A DNA stretch of 64,000 nt from assembly GCA_026008535.1 (NCBI GenBank), contig BRKX01000011.1:47166183-47230182 (forward strand). The letters run 5' to 3'. The position numbers were made by a program, and so were the translations under genes. This document shows, in pieces, positions 23,069-33,775 of the stretch. Each line of letters opens with the position of its first letter. Within the stretch, counting starts at the first letter, position 1. The notes beneath the pieces were generated by a model that was not told the origin of the DNA, searched no databases, and worked only from the letters and a program-made list of their open reading frames with translations. The DNA is from Perilla frutescens (Eukaryota; Streptophyta; Magnoliopsida; Lamiales; Lamiaceae).

Positions 23069-23880
23069 AAAGATACATGTAGGTATAGTAAACCTAGCAA
23101 TTCCGATTATCACTATAATTTGTGTTTTGGGCTTGGATCTCAATATCATAATACTGTATGTAAACCAACTTCACTACAATTTTTTGAGTGTATGTAAATG
23201 ATAAAGCATTTGATTCCTTAAAAAGTTAGTTCACATTTCACACTAAGCCTCAGCTGTAGAGATTCCATTCATAGCATCAATCAAAGCCTTTTCAACATAT
23301 ACTAATTTCATTTTAAACACCATTTTTTTTATTTTTTTCAATTCAAATATCAATCACATTCCAATAAAATGGATTCAATAGGTCCCACAAAAATGTCACC
23401 TTGGCCGTGCTTTGTTTTTTGACTTAAAAATTATGAATTTTGATCAATTTTACAATTACAATACACTTATATTGTAATAATTTCAACTCTAACTTTCTTT
23501 TTTTGTAATTAAAATACCAACAAAAATTATGGTAAAACGGATCCAAGCTGTCCGATAAAACATGTTTCAATTGGCACAATTTCGACAAATAACTCATTTT
23601 AATATAAACAGTAAACACACTTCATCCAATCACTATCAATCTATCATATTCATATTTATAGGTTTGTATTTTTTATTTTTTTTGTAAATAGTTGGAACAG
23701 CAAAAAATAAAAATAAAAGTGGAATCTAAAAATAAATGAACAAGGTCGTTATGTCCTCGAAAAGGGTGTTTCCCGCCAGTGCCATAAGCAGCGTATAAAG
23801 CTGAAATGGCGTTGATTGTACGCCGTATTCTCTTTATTACCTTTGCCCCTTTTTTTTTTCTTTTATTAAATTTCAGCTAC
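23069..23880. other. Intergenic, no gene seen
   Basis: This is AT-rich sequence between the broken end of the kinase relic and the E2 promoter. Kinase homology stops abruptly at about 23066 and nothing recognisable follows. The lost kinase C-terminus is not found here. Confidence 0.6.
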
Positions 23881-24322
23881 TGCCACTCAGAATTTTCCAG
23901 AATATTATATGTGGGCCCCTCCACTTATATTATTCTCTAAAAATCTCCCCCCTCCTATTTTAACCCCCCCAATTTCTCCCTCTATTTCTCTTCTCTTCCT
24001 CGGCCAGATTTTTCAGCTACTTCTCCGCCACCACCGCATTTCTCTCTCCACAATTTCTACAGGTAATTGCTTCTGCTACCCATAACTCTTTTTTTTTTTT
24101 TTTTATGTCAGTGTTATATATCTTCCGGAGCGTTTAGATCACCACAATGAAGCCTTGGTGCTTGCTTACCTTAATTCATAGATTTGGATTCGATTATCCG
24201 GTTGATCCTGTGTGTTTGTGCGTGTCTGATTTTTTTTTTCTTTTTGAGATTATGTTTTTGGTGAATCTGATTGGTCGATTTTTTTTATTATGTTTTTATC
24301 CGAAGGCTGAGAAGAGATTTTA
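23881..24322 (+). promoter_or_regulatory. Promoter, leader and leader intron of the E2 gene
   Basis: TGGGCC at 23912-23917 matches a site II element, frequent in promoters of constitutively expressed plant genes. A TATA-like CTTATATTATTC follows at about 23923-23934. A C/T-rich leader leads to a probable donor (CTACAG|GTAATT) near 24061 and an acceptor (TATCCGAAG) near 24306. A leader intron is usual for plant E2 genes of this group. Exact transcript ends are inferred. Confidence 0.55.
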
Positions 24323-27300
24323 ATGGCGTCGAAAAGGATACTGAAGGAGCTCAAGGATTTGCAGAGAGATCCTCCGACGTCGTGTAGTGCTGGTATGCTT
24401 CATCATCTGTTATGGTGGCTGCATTCTTAATCTCATTAGATTGTTAGGATTGTTAAGCTGATTATTTCTTAGTGAATCTTTAGCTGCTGTGTGTTGGCGA
24501 CATCTTTACGTGGTAGATATTGGTGTGATCTAATGTATATCGGATTTTCTAATGCTACTAATTTGTCGAATCTTAGATTGGTGCCTAATTAACAATTGGA
24601 GTAGGTTATACTCTTACTGAGTTCAACTTTAAGTTTAACTAAGAGTTGGATGAAATTTATTTGTTTGGAAACTTAAAGTTGGAGATAACATCTGTTAGTA
24701 AGTTTAATGATTTTTGAGTGATGTGTGTTTGGCTAATGATGGATTTGTTACCATTATCTGCGTGTCATAACTTATATGTTGGTGCTGTGAATATCTGTGC
24801 GGACAGCATTTTATTATTTTTTGGTGTCTTGATCTATTAGATATTTGTTTTATATACTATCACTCTGTCGGCTCTCTCTGCTCTTGGTGCATGTTTCTGA
24901 CTTAGACTCAGTCCTCGCTATGATATGTTGAGCTGTTGCCCATCCACTAGCAAATTCTTGTGCGCTTAGTTTCTGAGTGTGGTAGCTTGCATCTATCCTT
25001 GATTATCATTTCCATTGATTTGCAATCTAACTTTCGTTTGCATAATATGCTATAGGTCCTGTAGCAGAAGATATGTTCCACTGGCAAGCCACAATTATGG
25101 GTCCTTCTGATAGTCCTTATGCCGGTGGTCTATTTTTAGTTTCAATTCATTTTCCACCTGATTATCCTTTTAAACCTCCAAAGGTACGTATGCTGCTTCT
25201 GTTTTCCAGTTGCAACTTGGTATCAAGTTGTTATGATGTGGAACTTTGTACACTCTGTTAATGTACTTTGAAGTCTAGATTCTCAATTTCCCTGAGTTAT
25301 ATCATGGTAGCAGTTTTTATAATTGCTACAAGCAATGATAAATACATTTGCATTTGGAAATTACTGTGAAGCATACTATTTCAGAACACTTGGTTATTTA
25401 TGAAGCTCCAGCCTTTGTTCTATTTCCTTGCAGTTTGTTGTTAATTTAATTTTCAAGATGCTAGGTGATACCTAAGTCTTGTTGATAGACAAGAGATATG
25501 TGATAAATAACCTAAATCGGAAGAAAAACATAAAAACAGATATTAATCCATTATATTGTATTTGGGTATTGCTTCCACATGTTCAATTTCTTGCTTAGAG
25601 TTGCCTCTGATTTGGTTTCAAAATTATAAATTGAACATATTTTCATTTTTCCAGTGTGTACTCAATTATATTCCCGTAGATGATTACTTCTTGGAAAAAT
25701 GTAGATTATTCTTTTCGTGGTTTTGAAATATTAATTAGTTGTTTGGAGTATTATTTACTTTGGTCGTCCCATTTGCCTCTATAAATTAGCACGGTTCATT
25801 CGTTTGGAAACCCTGTCAATGTCACTTTTGCATCGTTGCTTGTAGACTGCTAATATATATGTTTCTGGCACTTAGTGATCTCAGAAGGTGATTTCATTAT
25901 TTCAGGTTGCATTTAGGACAAAAGTATTTCACCCTAACATCAATAGCAATGGAAGCATATGCCTTGATATCCTAAAAGAGCAGTGGAGTCCAGCATTGAC
26001 TATATCTAAGGTATCAAGAAAAGGACCTTACTTCATCTGAACCTCGAACTTTTAAGTTAGTTGTGAAATTCAAAAATTAGTAAGTATGGCAATACAACAT
26101 TTTCTGCCACATTGCTAATCATATTATCATTGTTGCAAAACACAGTTTTTAGTTTCGAGGCGTTTGCCTGTAGCCCCACGAGGTGTAAGCCTCACAACAA
26201 TAAGAACAAACATAATTTATAACTCATAACCTTGCTCATAAACTAAAATAAATCATAGCAACGAACATAAATTCATAGAAAAGTCATAAAATTCATGAAA
26301 TTACTAGTTTAAAGTCTTAAAACTATAAATTAAATGCAAAGTTAACATATTTCTAGTTCCACTTCCAACTTAAATAGTCAAATCAATTGGAGCTGGAGCT
26401 ACCAGCTATCTCCATCCCCAGTCTCTCATACTTCAAATTCATCTTCCATTTCAAATTCCTTAACATCTCATCTTTGACATCTTGAGGCACATCAGAACAT
26501 GGTACCACATTAATGTGATTGCCAACAAGGTGATTATTAGCTCTCATCACCCCTCCTTTAATGTTCATATTACAGAAGTTGCACTTCAAATAAATGGCAC
26601 GCTCTTCCGGCACATCAATTCGAGTGACATACTTCCAAACGGGATCTTTTCGTTGAGAACTCATCCTAAAAATAAAAAAACACAGTCCCTTCTTAACTCA
26701 CTAAAGGCCCCTTAACACAAAAATTAAAAGCTCCTCAAAAAAGGTTTTAGATGCCCTGCTTGAGAAGCAGACATCTAAAAAAATAAGGAGAAAGGAGGAG
26801 AGGGAGCGGCAGACATCTAAAAAATGAGGAGAAAGAAGGAAGAGAAGGGAGCAGCAGACATCTAAAAAATAAGGAGAAAGAAGGAAGAGAAGATTTACCT
26901 ATGTGGCCATGTCTTCTTGTGCGCCGGGCTGGAGGAGAGGAGAGGAGAGGAGAAGTTGGCGGCGACCGGGCTGGAGGAGAGCTGGAGCAATCGCTTTTTT
27001 CCCACGAATCGTGATTTGCGATTTTGGGTTTGGAGGAGGGAGCGGTGGGTAAAATGGAGTGGGCTTTAGGGTTTAGTACTTTTTAAGTTAAATATTAAAG
27101 AACCCATTAAAAAAGACAAAAAAAAAGGAAAAAAAAAAAATCAGAAATCGCGAGGCTGTGAGGTGCGCCTTGGTAGCCTCGACCGCCTCCACCTTGCTGA
27201 GGCTTAAGCCTCGTCGGAGGGGGTGAGAGGCGGAACCTCATAAGCGGTGACCCACCGCCCTTAACCGAGACATGCCTCGGTGCGTTTTTTGCAACAATGC

Positions 27301-28070
27301 ATATTATAAAGAAGGTTCCTCCGTTATTTAATATTTTGAGGCATTCTTGTGGGAGATATGCAAAGCTCTGCTGCTTGTAACAATATTGTTAAAAGTTTTG
27401 ATTAGGAATGTATTGAAACTCTGATTTTTGCTGGGAAATAGGCAAAAAAGTTTCTCCATGTTTTCTATGTCATGATGTCTTTCAGCTGATGAAGTCTTAA
27501 ACAGCTTAAATTTGACCCCATACTCTAACCATATAGGAATTTCCCATTATTGGCCTTTTTTTTTGTTTTTGGTAGTGTAATGCAGAGCTTGGCTTTGGTT
27601 TTTTAAGTCTTAGAATTAGGCATTGATATTTCTTTCATATATTTTGGATTGGTTTGCACCCTTATTTGTAAATGAGCAGCAGTTTTTTTTTTATAAATCC
27701 TTTTACAAGGGTAAAGATAGCACCAGTTTTAGCTTTTCATGGACATTAGATGAATTGTTTTTATGGAGTGTGGGCTATATCCTTTAGGTGAAGGCTAAAT
27801 TTCAGCAAGTGGGGTGTATTTGACCTAAGAATTGGCTAATGCTATTTGGAACTTTGGTAATATCGTCCCTGTCATTCACCCAGCATTCCAGCTAATATTT
27901 TTGTATGTATGTTATTTTGATGCCAGGTCCTGCTGTCTATTTGCTCGTTGTTGACGGATCCAAACCCTGATGATCCTCTTGTTCCAGAAATTGCTCATAT
28001 GTATAAGACAGACCGGCCAAAATACGAGTCCACTGCTCGCAGCTGGACCCAGAAATATGCTATGGGATGA
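24323..28070 (+). CDS. UBC: E2 ubiquitin-conjugating enzyme (UBC8/10/28 group)
   Basis: The product accepts ubiquitin from E1 and passes it on with E3 ligases to substrates, in cytosol and nucleus. Coding exons are 24323-24392, 25056-25183, 25906-26010 and 27927-28070; together 447 nt encode 148 aa, the normal length of the class I E2 core with no extensions. All junctions are GT-AG. It starts MASKRILKELKDLQRDPPTS, carries the HPN motif at residues 75-77 and the catalytic cysteine at 85 (SICLDIL), and ends WTQKYAMG. No lesions are seen, so the gene should be functional. The third coding intron is 1.9 kb and contains a hAT-type element with an antisense ORF. A 3' UTR of a few hundred bases follows. 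Confidence 0.96.
26120..26127. repeat. Target duplication of the intronic hAT element, left copy
   Basis: CATATTAT occurs here and again at 27300-27307, directly outside the inverted termini. An 8-bp duplication is the hAT signature. Confidence 0.9.
26383..26664 (-). CDS. Lone BED zinc-finger ORF inside the hAT element
   Basis: The 93-codon ORF begins MSSQRKDPVWKYVTRID and contains a BED-type finger: CNFC, then NNHLVGNH, then PC. It matches the N-terminal DNA-binding module of plant hAT transposases, but the catalytic core and dimerisation domain are absent and it stops after GSSSSN. If expressed it could bind element ends without cutting. It may instead be an inert remnant. It is antisense to the host E2 transcript. 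Confidence 0.6.
   Translation of the reverse strand: MSSQRKDPVWKYVTRIDVPEERAIYLKCNFCNMNIKGGVMRANNHLVGNHINVVPCSDVPQDVKDEMLRNLKWKMNLKYERLGMEIAGSSSSN
26769..26892. repeat. Three short tandem units inside the hAT element
   Basis: Units beginning CAGACATCTAAAAAA start at 26769, 26810 and 26855 (41-45 bp each), followed by purine-rich GGAGAAAG sequence. This is a small local tandem duplication within the element. Confidence 0.8.
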
Positions 28071-29660
28071 TGCTGAATCCGTTCCTACTTCCAAGCATGT
28101 CTGATTGGCATTGCGTGTTAATTGTTTTTCCAATTTATGCATGGATGAAAATCACCAAGTATTGATGAGATGTTTTTTCTTTCATATTTTTCGTGTCGGA
28201 CTCAGGCTGGGAATCTACTGAATTTCTCGATGTGCTTAATTTTCAAGTGCGGATACAGGCTCCGAATGTTGTACCCAATCTCTCAATTTGTTAATGTAGA
28301 ATCTAACAACAATTTGAGGTAGACTACTGACTAGTGTCAATGTGCAAGCGTAGGCTTATATATTTTGCAGAATCTAGACGTAATCAGTCCATCTGGCATT
28401 TCCCTTTGATGCTGAAACCTTCCACTTAGATTTCCAATCTACATGTCCGATAAATCCTTATTTCTAGTTTTAGCAAGTTAGAGCCATCAGCCATGTTTTG
28501 CGGTATAGAGCAATGAGGATTGAATCATAGACCTTGTTCTTTACACAGTGGAGGTTCTCCACGGGATGTTTTCCAAGGGATTACAATCTCTTAATTGTTA
28601 TTTTTGCTGCTAGATTTTTTTTCCCCCTCGAACGTGAAATCTTCCTTTTTTGAGGGGGATCTTATAATTTTAGTTGTGTCGATTAGCTGAATTTCAACCA
28701 CTTTTATTGAGAGTGGTGATGATGACAATGACTTTCCTCACTTGTAAAATGTATATAGAGAAACGAAAGAGAGGGTTGCTGTATCACTCACCAGTTACCA
28801 ATACCATCTATGTGTGATAGTTGGGTAGCAAGCAAAATCTGACTTTTAATCAATTATTTGAGTACAAGGGGAGGGAGGGATCCAATGTTTTTCTTTCGAT
28901 GATACAGAGGAAATGATGAAAAATGTGAAATTACGGGTTCCTAGCCCAAAGAATGGGATCTAGGACTACAACACTCCATTTCTGGAATTTCATTCCTTTT
29001 AACTGTTTTGATCTGTGTATTTATTTTATTGTTTGATATGTTATTGATATATATGACCTTATAAGCAAATAATACACACACACACGTGTGTGTGTTTTAA
29101 AATTACATGTATCGTTTGCTTTTTAGAAATACAGGCTACATGAGCTTGGTAATTGATAGAATCTATCATATGTTTCTTATCATGTTCATTTGAAAATGAT
29201 AAATTTGGTTGATAAACAAGTCAAAGTTCACACGTAATATTACACTTTATCTGTTTCATTTTAATTGTTATTTTATTTTTTTTATCTTGTGTCAGAATGT
29301 TATTTTATATATTTTCACTCTCTCCTCTAATTTTAACCATATCCCAAATTCTTAAAATATATGAAGAGAGAAAATGTTGTCTTATTTTTAGAAAAATATA
29401 AGTAAATAAGATTTTATGTTATTTATAAGGAATGAGTATCCATAAAATTAATTGTTAATTTAGATAAAAAAAACTAAAATAACAATAAATACAAAACGGA
29501 GAGAGTATTAACTAAGAAGCAATATTTCCTTTCATTACAGGTAATTAGGGATTTTTTTCACTTAATAAGATTGATTTTTAGGTTTCAACTTCCAAAATAG
29601 TATCATCTTTCTCCATTTCATACTATTTGATATTTTAGAATTTTAATAATATTTCAAATT
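28071..29660. other. E2 3' UTR and intergenic DNA
   Basis: The first few hundred bases are presumably the 3' UTR of the E2 gene. The rest has no coding frame. A perfect 22-bp CA/GT palindrome (ACACAC...GTGTGT, centred on ACGT) lies at about 29074-29095 and can form a hairpin. Confidence 0.55.
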
Positions 29661-29741
29661 ATTTGATGCAGAGACAGATGCATAAATTTTAATTTGAGGG
29701 GTAAAAATTAATATTATAATGTAAATAATATTATATTTATA

Positions 29742-29776
<35 letters not shown>

Positions 29777-29836
29777 GACAAAATTCGAGGAGGGCGAGTG
29801 CCCCTACCAGCCCTCAGGTTCATCTCTTATTTGATG
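29661..29836. mobile_element. 160-bp hAT-like MITE with target duplication
   Basis: ATTTGATG at 29661-29668 is repeated at 29829-29836. Between them a 160-bp element starts CAGAGACAGATGC and ends GGTTCATCTCTT, giving weak inverted termini (AGAGAC/AGAGAT). It contains a (TA)n run at about 29751-29776. The 8-bp duplication points to hAT. No coding capacity. Confidence 0.7.
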
Positions 29837-30828
29837 TTTTACAATTTTTCAACACTTTCTCTCATTTTTACCCTCTATCAAAACATTACAAATCTGAGAG
29901 TAAATTTATCATATTTTTTATTATATTAATTTTCTTTGTAATAAAATGCTTATATCGAGTGGTAACTATTGTCAAAAATCAAATCGCATTAATCTGATCG
30001 GTTAAGTAACTAATTCAGGCCAAAATTGACGGTGTTAGCGAAATTATTTAATTGGTGCATTTGCATTTGGGTGGCATGTATGGATAAAATACAAAAAAAA
30101 AAATGGAGATTTGTATAGTGATAGATTATATAATTAATGATAGAAATAATTTTCGCTTGATTGACAAGCAATAGGATGAGCACGTGCCGGGGCAGGGCCC
30201 AAATATATCTTTGCTTCTCATTCAAGTCATGCCCATTGGCCAACCATTCCATACTTTTCTATTTCTTCACCAGTTGACTTTTATCCTCCCTTCTCTTTTT
30301 TTTTATTTTTAATATTTATCTTCACACCACCTGTACGCTCTACTTTTATTTTTTAAAATCCGACGTATCCATGGCACTTGATTTTTCAAGGGTGGTTTAC
30401 TTTATATGTGCGATTAAAGATTATTATACTAGAACGTATGATTTACTTTCGAAACTCACTATTAATTCCCTTTTCTCTCAATTGAAAAAAAAATACATAT
30501 ATATTCAAATATATATATATCACAAACTACATATGTATCTACAATATTACGAATTGAAATAATCGTCATATTTAAGGCAACACCTTATGTAATGTTTCCA
30601 TTGTCATATTAATGTGCTCATTGATCGCACTGTATAGTTATATTTAATTTTCATACATATAATTAGGAGTTATTTAACTACGCGACCTACTACCATGCAT
30701 AAAATTAAAGTATTTTCCTTTCAATATTAAGGAGTTATGCATTAGATTATTCCATGTGTTGGATTGTGTAAATACTTTTGTCTAAAATTAAAGGCAAACA
30801 CTTCCATGCACCTGTTGTAAATAGTGCT
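29837..30828. other. AT-rich intergenic DNA, no gene seen
   Basis: There is no convincing frame, motif or repeat apart from short T and A runs. Confidence 0.6.
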
Positions 30829-31146
30829 ATTTAAGACGGGTCGGGTCAATCCGCGCTTTGACCCGGTCAACGCGGTGAAACCCGTCCTTTGACCAAGTTT
30901 TTTTAGGGTATTTTTGGTGTTTTTTAGAGTTTTTTGGGAGGTTTTTTTAGGGGTTTATTTTGTGTTTTTTAGGGTTTTTTGGGGGTGTTTTTAGGGGGTT
31001 ATTTTATGCTTTTTAGGTGTTTTTTTAGGTGAAATCGGATAAAAAACGAAAAAAAAGATTGCCAGAAAAAAAAAAAAAAAAAAAATAGAAGGGCGCGTGG
31101 GTCCTACGCACCGCGCGTGGAGCCACGCGCCATCTGAAATAGTGCT
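30819..31146. mobile_element. GC-contrasting insert flanked by a 10-bp repeat
   Basis: AAATAGTGCT at 30819-30828 recurs at 31137-31146. The 308 bp between starts with a GC-rich segment (ACGGGTCGGGTCAATCCGC), passes through G/T-rich sequence repeating TTTTAGGG-like units and a long A run (about 31062-31085), then ends with a GGCGCGTGG / CCACGCGCC inverted pair. The composition differs sharply from the surroundings. The duplication length would fit a MULE or a retroposed segment, but there are no clear inverted termini, so the class is open. Confidence 0.5.
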
Positions 31147-31947
31147 AAATGAGACCTGATGCACCAAATACCAACTCAAAATTAAATTATGAGATTTGGC
31201 ATATTGTAGTTTTTTTCTCTAATAGCAAACCGCAATATATATGGATGCGCACAAGATCTCTTCTAATGTATAAAATGTAATAGAATTCAAACTTATGATA
31301 TCGACCAATTAGGAAATAAGGTAGATTCCGTCGGGGATTCTTACAGTAATTTGATATATCATATATCTACGTTGCAATATTACTCTCTTTTTTTTCCTTT
31401 TTACATGCCTAAACATTTCTTGTAAATTAAATTGTTTGAAGTATAACGGACCAAATGCAGAAAGCAGAATGGATACTAAAATGATATATGTATATATATG
31501 TATATATATGTATATATATATATATATAATTATAATTACATATATTAAGGCAAAAGTATGTGATAGAAAATGGTTCTGATATAAACACCTATCTATCACA
31601 CGATTTAACAATTATATTTTAGACAACAGTTTTTTGTATGATAGACAAAAGTAGTGATATTTATTGTTGTAAATTTTCTTCTTCTTTTTTTTGCATTTTC
31701 CACGATGGTTTACATTACAATTGTTGTGTTTTAAAAAAAATACAATTTCATTTATTATTTTTTTACTTCGAATTTTGAGATTTGTAACATTTTTTGCTTA
31801 ATTTTTTTATGCACGTGTCATTTAAAATATTTCAATTCATTTTTTCTAATATGAATTTTCATTTAGTTTCTAAATTTTAATTTATATTTGTTTGTCGTAA
31901 CTATATATACAAAATTGACCGTTTTATCTAATTAATTAACGAACGTG
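31147..31947. other. AT-rich intergenic DNA with a (TA)n-rich microsatellite
   Basis: An imperfect TATATG/TA repeat lies at about 31485-31528. No gene is seen. Confidence 0.65.
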
Positions 31948-31952
31948 CATAT

Positions 31953-32509
31953 TGTAGATCCGAAAATCTGCAATTAATCGTATCAGTCTGGAGCAGCGGC
32001 CAATCTGTGAAACAAAACCAGAAAAAACGTAAGAGCCAAAGACCGTCGGGGGGTTGACGATTGTTGGGCCTCCGACGCTCAAGGCAGGAAAAGAAAAGAA
32101 GTAGAAAGCGATAAGATATGAAACAATTGGATAATTAAGCCAGTGACTAGAAATCAAGAGAACGTCGTTCAAATCTGGAAAAACGTAAGGAAGAAGCCTG
32201 GATGTTGAATCGCCTGAGTGGCTGAGTTGAATTAGGGTATGATGTGAAGCTTGTGGGTATTTCAACGTACTCGTCAAATGAGGAGGGAAGTCTCCTTTTA
32301 TAGAGAGTGACAGCGTTAGGGTTAGCGTAAATTATAGGAGCGGTTGAGGCATGATCTCATTCGTCTGATCACATCAACCCTTCCAGGTAATGCGGACGAC
32401 TAATTCAATTTAATTCAAATTACCCGATCTTTATGAGGTTGCTCGGTTAAACGACAACGTTTAATCCCCATGGACCAGCATAATGGGCTGACGAAAAATA
32501 GTCACTACA
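31953..32509 (-). mobile_element. Solo LTR (557 bp)
   Basis: The element starts TGTAG and ends CTACA, with CATAT directly before (31948-31952) and after (32510-32514). TG...CA ends, a short terminal inversion and a 5-bp duplication define a solo LTR left by recombination between two LTRs. A TATA box (CTCTATAAAAGG) is readable on the minus strand at about 32291-32302, giving the likely orientation. A 113-codon minus-strand ORF inside it resembles no known protein and is not called. Confidence 0.83.
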
Positions 32510-32514
32510 CATAT

Positions 32515-33311
32515 CATTTTATTAATTTTTAAAAATTGAATACAACATATAAAATTCAAAAATAATCATAATTTTACGAATCTAAAAAATAATTATTATT
32601 TGTGTATCGCACGAGAGAAATATTAGTATATCGTGTCATAACTTGGATTTGTTCAAAACGTCTCAAACAATGTCAACTATATATTTAAATATGCTGCAGT
32701 AGACCAATGTTTGAAGATGTTCTAGAACTAATTAATAGTAAAAAATATATCTTTGGCCGTTTTTCAACATATTAAAAATGTAATTCAATAGTGTTAGTTA
32801 GGTCAAAGGTAAGAGGGGTCCCTACGACAGGAGACATGCTCATTTTTTTCCGACGAAATTTCTTAAACAATTACTTTTCTTTTTAACACACACACACACA
32901 CACATAATTTAAATTTGAATATGTGATGTGGTTTGCTATTAAATACCGGAAGCATTTAACCATATATGGAAGTTCTATATTCTAATATGTTCAACCATCT
33001 TCTCCATATCTTGCAATTATAATTTCCTGCCCAGTCAACTTCTTTTCTATTTGTTTTTGTGAAAAAAATCGATAAATTTGTACGTCCACAATCAATCAAA
33101 GACTTAATTAACTGACTAATTTAGGATTGAAGTCTAATATAATTATTTCTTTTCTAGCTATATTAGTTTTCCTCGGTTTTCTAAGTTTTCGTCACTTCAA
33201 AAACGCTACAGCTGTGGAGATTCATGTATACGTAAAAGGGAGATGTATCGGATTCGAGAACCGAGAATCACTGCTCCCCAACTAAAAAATTAAAAATTGC
33301 TTCATATGCTT
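32515..33311. other. Intergenic DNA, no gene seen
   Basis: AT-rich sequence with a short (CA)n run at about 32886-32903 and no coding frame. Confidence 0.6.
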
Positions 33312-33775
33312 TCTGGCTATAAACGAATCGAATCTAGCCGAATACCCTGATGCTCGAGCTCGACTCGTTAAGGAATATTCAAGCTCGAGCTCGATTTGAG
33401 CTTTTTTCCTCTTGTTCAAGCTCGGCTCAATAAATATTTGTCATGTTCAAATTCGGTTCGAGCTCGATTCGTGAAATGCTCAAAAATTTACTAAACGAGT
33501 ATGAGCTTGAATGCTCGAAAAAAAGCTCGTTTAATTTACATAATCGAGCTCGAGCTTGAAAAAAATAACTTATTTTATTTACTCGTTTGAATTATTTATA
33601 ATATTTATGAACATGTTCGATTAAAGCTCGAGCTCGAACATGTTTGCGAGCTGGCCGAGCCGAATACTAATATGTTTGAGCTCGGCTCGTTTAGAAAACG
33701 AACGAATTTCGAACGAGCTTTTTTCAAACCGAACTCCGAATAGCAAGCGAGCGGCTCTGTTCATTTACAGCTCTA
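33312..33775. mobile_element. CTCGAGCTCG-rich decayed MITE
   Basis: About 460 bp is full of AGCTCGAGCTCG words and their variants (CTCGGCTCG, GAACGAGC). The right end reads on the minus strand as TAGAGCTGTAAATGAAC and the left end as GGCTATAAACGAATC, which are similar imperfect inverted termini. I recognise the general style of a common plant hAT-derived repeat. No target duplication is recognisable, so it is probably old. Confidence 0.55.

Larger units (their letters stand above)
26128..27299 (-). mobile_element. Non-autonomous hAT-type element in the E2 intron
   Basis: The 1,172-bp element has 13-bp perfect terminal inverted repeats, CATTGTTGCAAAA at the left and its complement ending at 27299, and an 8-bp CATATTAT duplication. 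Subterminal regions are rich in GAGGCG and CCTCG words, likely transposase-binding repeats. It keeps only the first part of a transposase gene (BED finger, minus strand), so it would need a transposase supplied in trans. It lies more than 100 bp from the nearest splice sites of the E2 gene and leaves them intact. Confidence 0.88.

Noticed and set aside
27912..28142. Minus-strand ORF over the last E2 exon
   Set aside because: It is the complement of a conserved coding exon.
31936..32277. 113-codon minus-strand ORF
   Set aside because: It lies in a solo LTR and has no similarity to a known protein as far as I can see.
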